From NCBI GenBank assembly GCA_030220185.1, contig JASPKZ010007285.1, positions 615,001-679,000 on the forward strand: a stretch of 64,000 nucleotides of DNA, read 5' to 3'. Every line of letters starts with the position of its first letter. The first letter of the stretch is position 1. The stretch comes from Diploptera punctata. Taxonomy: Eukaryota > Arthropoda > Insecta > Blattodea > Blaberidae. Shown here in pieces: positions 62,165 to 64,000 of the stretch. A program made the translations under genes and the position numbers. The notes beneath the pieces were generated by a model. The model searched no databases, was not told where the DNA came from, and saw nothing but the letters and a program-made list of their open reading frames with translations.

Positions 62165-62672
62165 CTTCTACTACAAGGTTTAGGCTATGCAGCCTGTTCC
62201 GGCGAAGTTAAAAGTGGAGTCCATCTTCTACGTGGTCGGCCAACATCCCTTGTTCCTCTGGGATTATACAGGAAGGTTCTTTTTGGTATTCTTTCGTTGT
62301 TCATTCTCATTAAGTGTTCTGTCCATTTCTTATTATTTTCGCTGATTTTATCTTCAATTTTATATATATTTAATTCTTCCAGTATAGTTTCATTCCTTAT
62401 TCTATCTGCTCTTGTGCATCCTTTCACATTACGTAAAAACAGCATTTCCGCAGTCTGTATCCTGCTTTTATCCCTTGATTTCATTATCCAATTTTCACTT
62501 CCACACAACAACAAAGGAACAACCATTGTTTTATATAATTTAAGTTTCGTATCACATTTCCAATATTTAGGATGTGATATAACTTATAGAGAAAATAAAG
62601 ATATAGAAAATAAAGTAAATACATTTCAGGCTATTTGTGGAACCATAAAAAGAACCTTAGGTCGGAAGAAAG
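62165..62672 (-). mobile_element. Family I RT element with inverted 5' part (twin-priming pattern)
   Basis: The minus part (62165-62545) is the 3' end: LKLYKTMVVPLLLCGSENWI, RDKSRIQTAEMLFLRNVKGC, TRADRIRNETILEELNIYKI, KWTEHLMRMNNERIPKRTFL, RGTRDVGRPRRRWTPL, the stem-loop AGGCTATGCAGCCT (62182-62195) and the tail. The plus part (62546-62672) encodes the segment normally just upstream: SHFQYLGCDITYRENKDIEN, VNTFQAICGTIKRTLGRKK. The two parts are adjacent, do not overlap, and run in opposite directions. Confidence 0.85.
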
Positions 62673-62677
62673 GAGAG

Positions 62678-62679
<2 letters not shown>

Positions 62680-62746
<67 letters not shown>
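62680..62746. repeat. (AAT)n microsatellite
   Basis: Array immediately 5' of SINE S3 copy 2. Confidence 0.94.
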
Positions 62747-62747
<1 letters not shown>

Positions 62748-63125
62748 GTCCACCGCTGTGGTCTCGAGGTAGCGTGCTGCCTTGTCACGCAGCGGGCCCG
62801 GATTCGATCCCCGGTCGGGACACATTTCTGGGTGAGGTTTTTATCGGGGTTTTTCCTCACCTGTAAGACAAATGTCAGGAAAACTTTAAGGCCCAAACGG
62901 TCCCCTAAATCATATGGCCATCGCAATCATCATCATTCATATTCATCTTAGGTTAAGCTTAGGATTAGGGACTCTCCTGGCGCACCATTATCATCATCAC
63001 CCATCATTTCTTCGCTGCAACGTAACCCCGCCTTCCAGGCGCCCAAACGTCAGAAGTGGGTTACAATTACGCCATGCCAGGATAGAAACTACGAATGTCG
63101 AAGACCACCTGGGGCAGTTGAAAAA
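62747..63125 (+). mobile_element. tRNA-derived SINE S3, copy 2 (longest)
   Basis: Head GTCCACCGCTGTGGTCTCGA, box B GGATTCGATCCCCGG (one mismatch). The body has CCTGTAAGACAAATGTCAGG, ACTCTCCTGGCGC, TAACCCCGCCTTCCAGG and CCACCTGGGGCAG, then A7 and AAT repeats as tail. Full-length reference for the fragments at 24600-24812 and 50969-51036. Confidence 0.9.
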
Positions 63126-63184
63126 AATAATAATAATAAATTATTATAACCATTATTATTATTGTTATTATTTTTTCTTTATTG

Positions 63185-63463
63185 GGAACCTCTCTACATT
63201 GTAGTAGTTTCCCTACAACCCACTCTAAATTGTACAAAACCCTAATTTCTGCTTCACTGTCTGTTAATCCTCTCGACACCATATTTCTACGCACTCCTTG
63301 AATCCACTGTTATTTCGGTCTACTCTTTCTTCTGTTTTCCTCCGCTTCAAAATTTAGTACCTTCTTAGGTATTTTATCATCTGACATCTTCTTTACGTGG
63401 CCAAACCATTTCAATTTCCTTTCTTCAATAGCGTCTAGAACATATTTTTGAACATCCATTATA

Positions 63464-63464
<1 letters not shown>
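63185..63464 (-). mobile_element. Family L RT C-terminal remnant
   Basis: Minus strand: MDVQKYVLDAIEERKLKWFG, HVKKMSDDKIPKKVLNFEAE, ENRRKSRPK, stop, then WIQGVRRNMVSRGLTDSEAE and VLYNLEWVVGKLLQCREV. One stop/shift near 63308 divides it. AAT arrays lie on both sides. Confidence 0.85.

Positions 63465-63546
<82 letters not shown>
63465..63546. repeat. (AAT)n microsatellite
   Basis: Uninterrupted AAT array between the 5' ends of family L (minus) and a CR1-like copy (plus). Confidence 0.95.
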
Positions 63547-63548
<2 letters not shown>

Positions 63549-64000
63549 GCTTCGTCTTCAAGATCGTAGAACCATCCATTCCTTATGCCTTCTCTATAAC
63601 ATATTACACACATCATTACCTTATTATTTATCACACCGCTTCACTAGACTCTCTGATACACATAACTTAGATACCCGATCCCTTGAGCACAGTGTCCTTT
63701 ATATCCCTCCTCATCACACTACCTATTATTCGAAATATTTTACAGTTTCTCTTGCTAGAACATGGAATTCCCTTCCACCCTATGTCAGAGACTGCCAAAC
63801 TTTACCATCTTTCAGAAACAAATTGAAAATAAAATTACTAACAGAAACAACACTAATATTACTTTTTAAGAATTAATAATGCGTTTTTGCATTATTTAAT
63901 AAAAATAGACTTAGGATTTGTTAATATATTTACCTAATGCCTTGTATAAAAGCGTAGATTAATTCATTGTAGTTTATTACTTTCTTTGTATTTTTTTCTT
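63547..64000 (+). mobile_element. CR1/L2/Jockey-like LINE 3' end, copy 3 (continues past window)
   Basis: FRLQDRRTIHSL-like start in mixed frames, then YNILHTSLPYYLSHRFTRLS, HNLDTRS, PPHHTTYYSKYFTVSLARTW, NSLPPYVRDCQTLPSFRNKL and a stop near 63870, very close to copy 1. The 3' UTR runs to the window edge; its stem-loop is not reached. Confidence 0.88.

Overview
This is AT-rich eukaryotic nuclear DNA, almost certainly from an insect or another arthropod with a large genome. The pointers are a nuclear tRNA-Tyr gene with a short intron, tRNA-derived SINEs, and dense remains of endonuclease-type non-LTR retrotransposons whose reverse transcriptase tails (H..RM, GRP..RW signatures) recall those common in insect genomes. 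A cockroach, termite or other orthopteroid relative is my guess, not a result. I find no host protein-coding gene. Nearly every open reading frame above about 60 codons is a piece of a retroelement, a shadow of one on the other strand, or a translation of an (AAT)n microsatellite.

I name repeat families by letter. Family A (RTE-like, about 25 copies on both strands) ends with a stop codon about ten bases before a (TAAG)n tail. Its best copy is at 56007-57306 (minus), and its 5' leader and endonuclease start are at 61673-62112 (minus). Family B (four copies) ends in (GAT)n; the best is 27202-27995. Family C and its relatives end in (GAA)n or (GAT)n and share a short 3' stem-loop. Families D to R are other RT tails. 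A CR1/L2/Jockey-like family (6011-6900, 16395-16992, 63547-64000 and 3' UTR pieces) has its own 3' stem-loop. Penelope-like remains lie near 4.6, 24.4, 46.7 and 57.7 kb. S1 to S6 are tRNA-headed SINEs. T is a palindrome-ended, terminal-inverted-repeat DNA element (seven copies). K is a short element with CACYG..CAACA ends that carries the wreck of an uncharacterised protein.

Layout: 0-8.9 kb is A, B, J, F and CR1-like fragments with long AAT arrays; 8.9-24.3 kb alternates A, E, D, T and K copies and ends in a 175-bp tandem array built from a family A/CR1 junction; 24.3-30.3 kb holds J, S1, B and the H element; 30.99-32.2 kb has the tRNA-Tyr gene and a fold-back element with 61-bp sub-repeats; 32.6-39.4 kb has C, B, S2 and an internally deleted A copy between 305-bp direct repeats; 39.4-41.4 kb is an unusual (AT)n-rich cluster of tRNA-like cassettes in both orientations; 41.4-64 kb is nested retroelements, T, K, SINEs and Penelope remains.

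The elements can be read as a parasite ecosystem: autonomous LINE families (all copies here broken), SINEs and deletion derivatives that may use their machinery, and repeated insertion of one element into another. At least ten insertions keep 11-13 bp target-site duplications that I matched base by base, so the nesting order can be reconstructed. The strongest candidates for something undescribed are the base-pair-conserving 3' stem-loops shared by otherwise different RT families and the tRNA-like cassette cluster.
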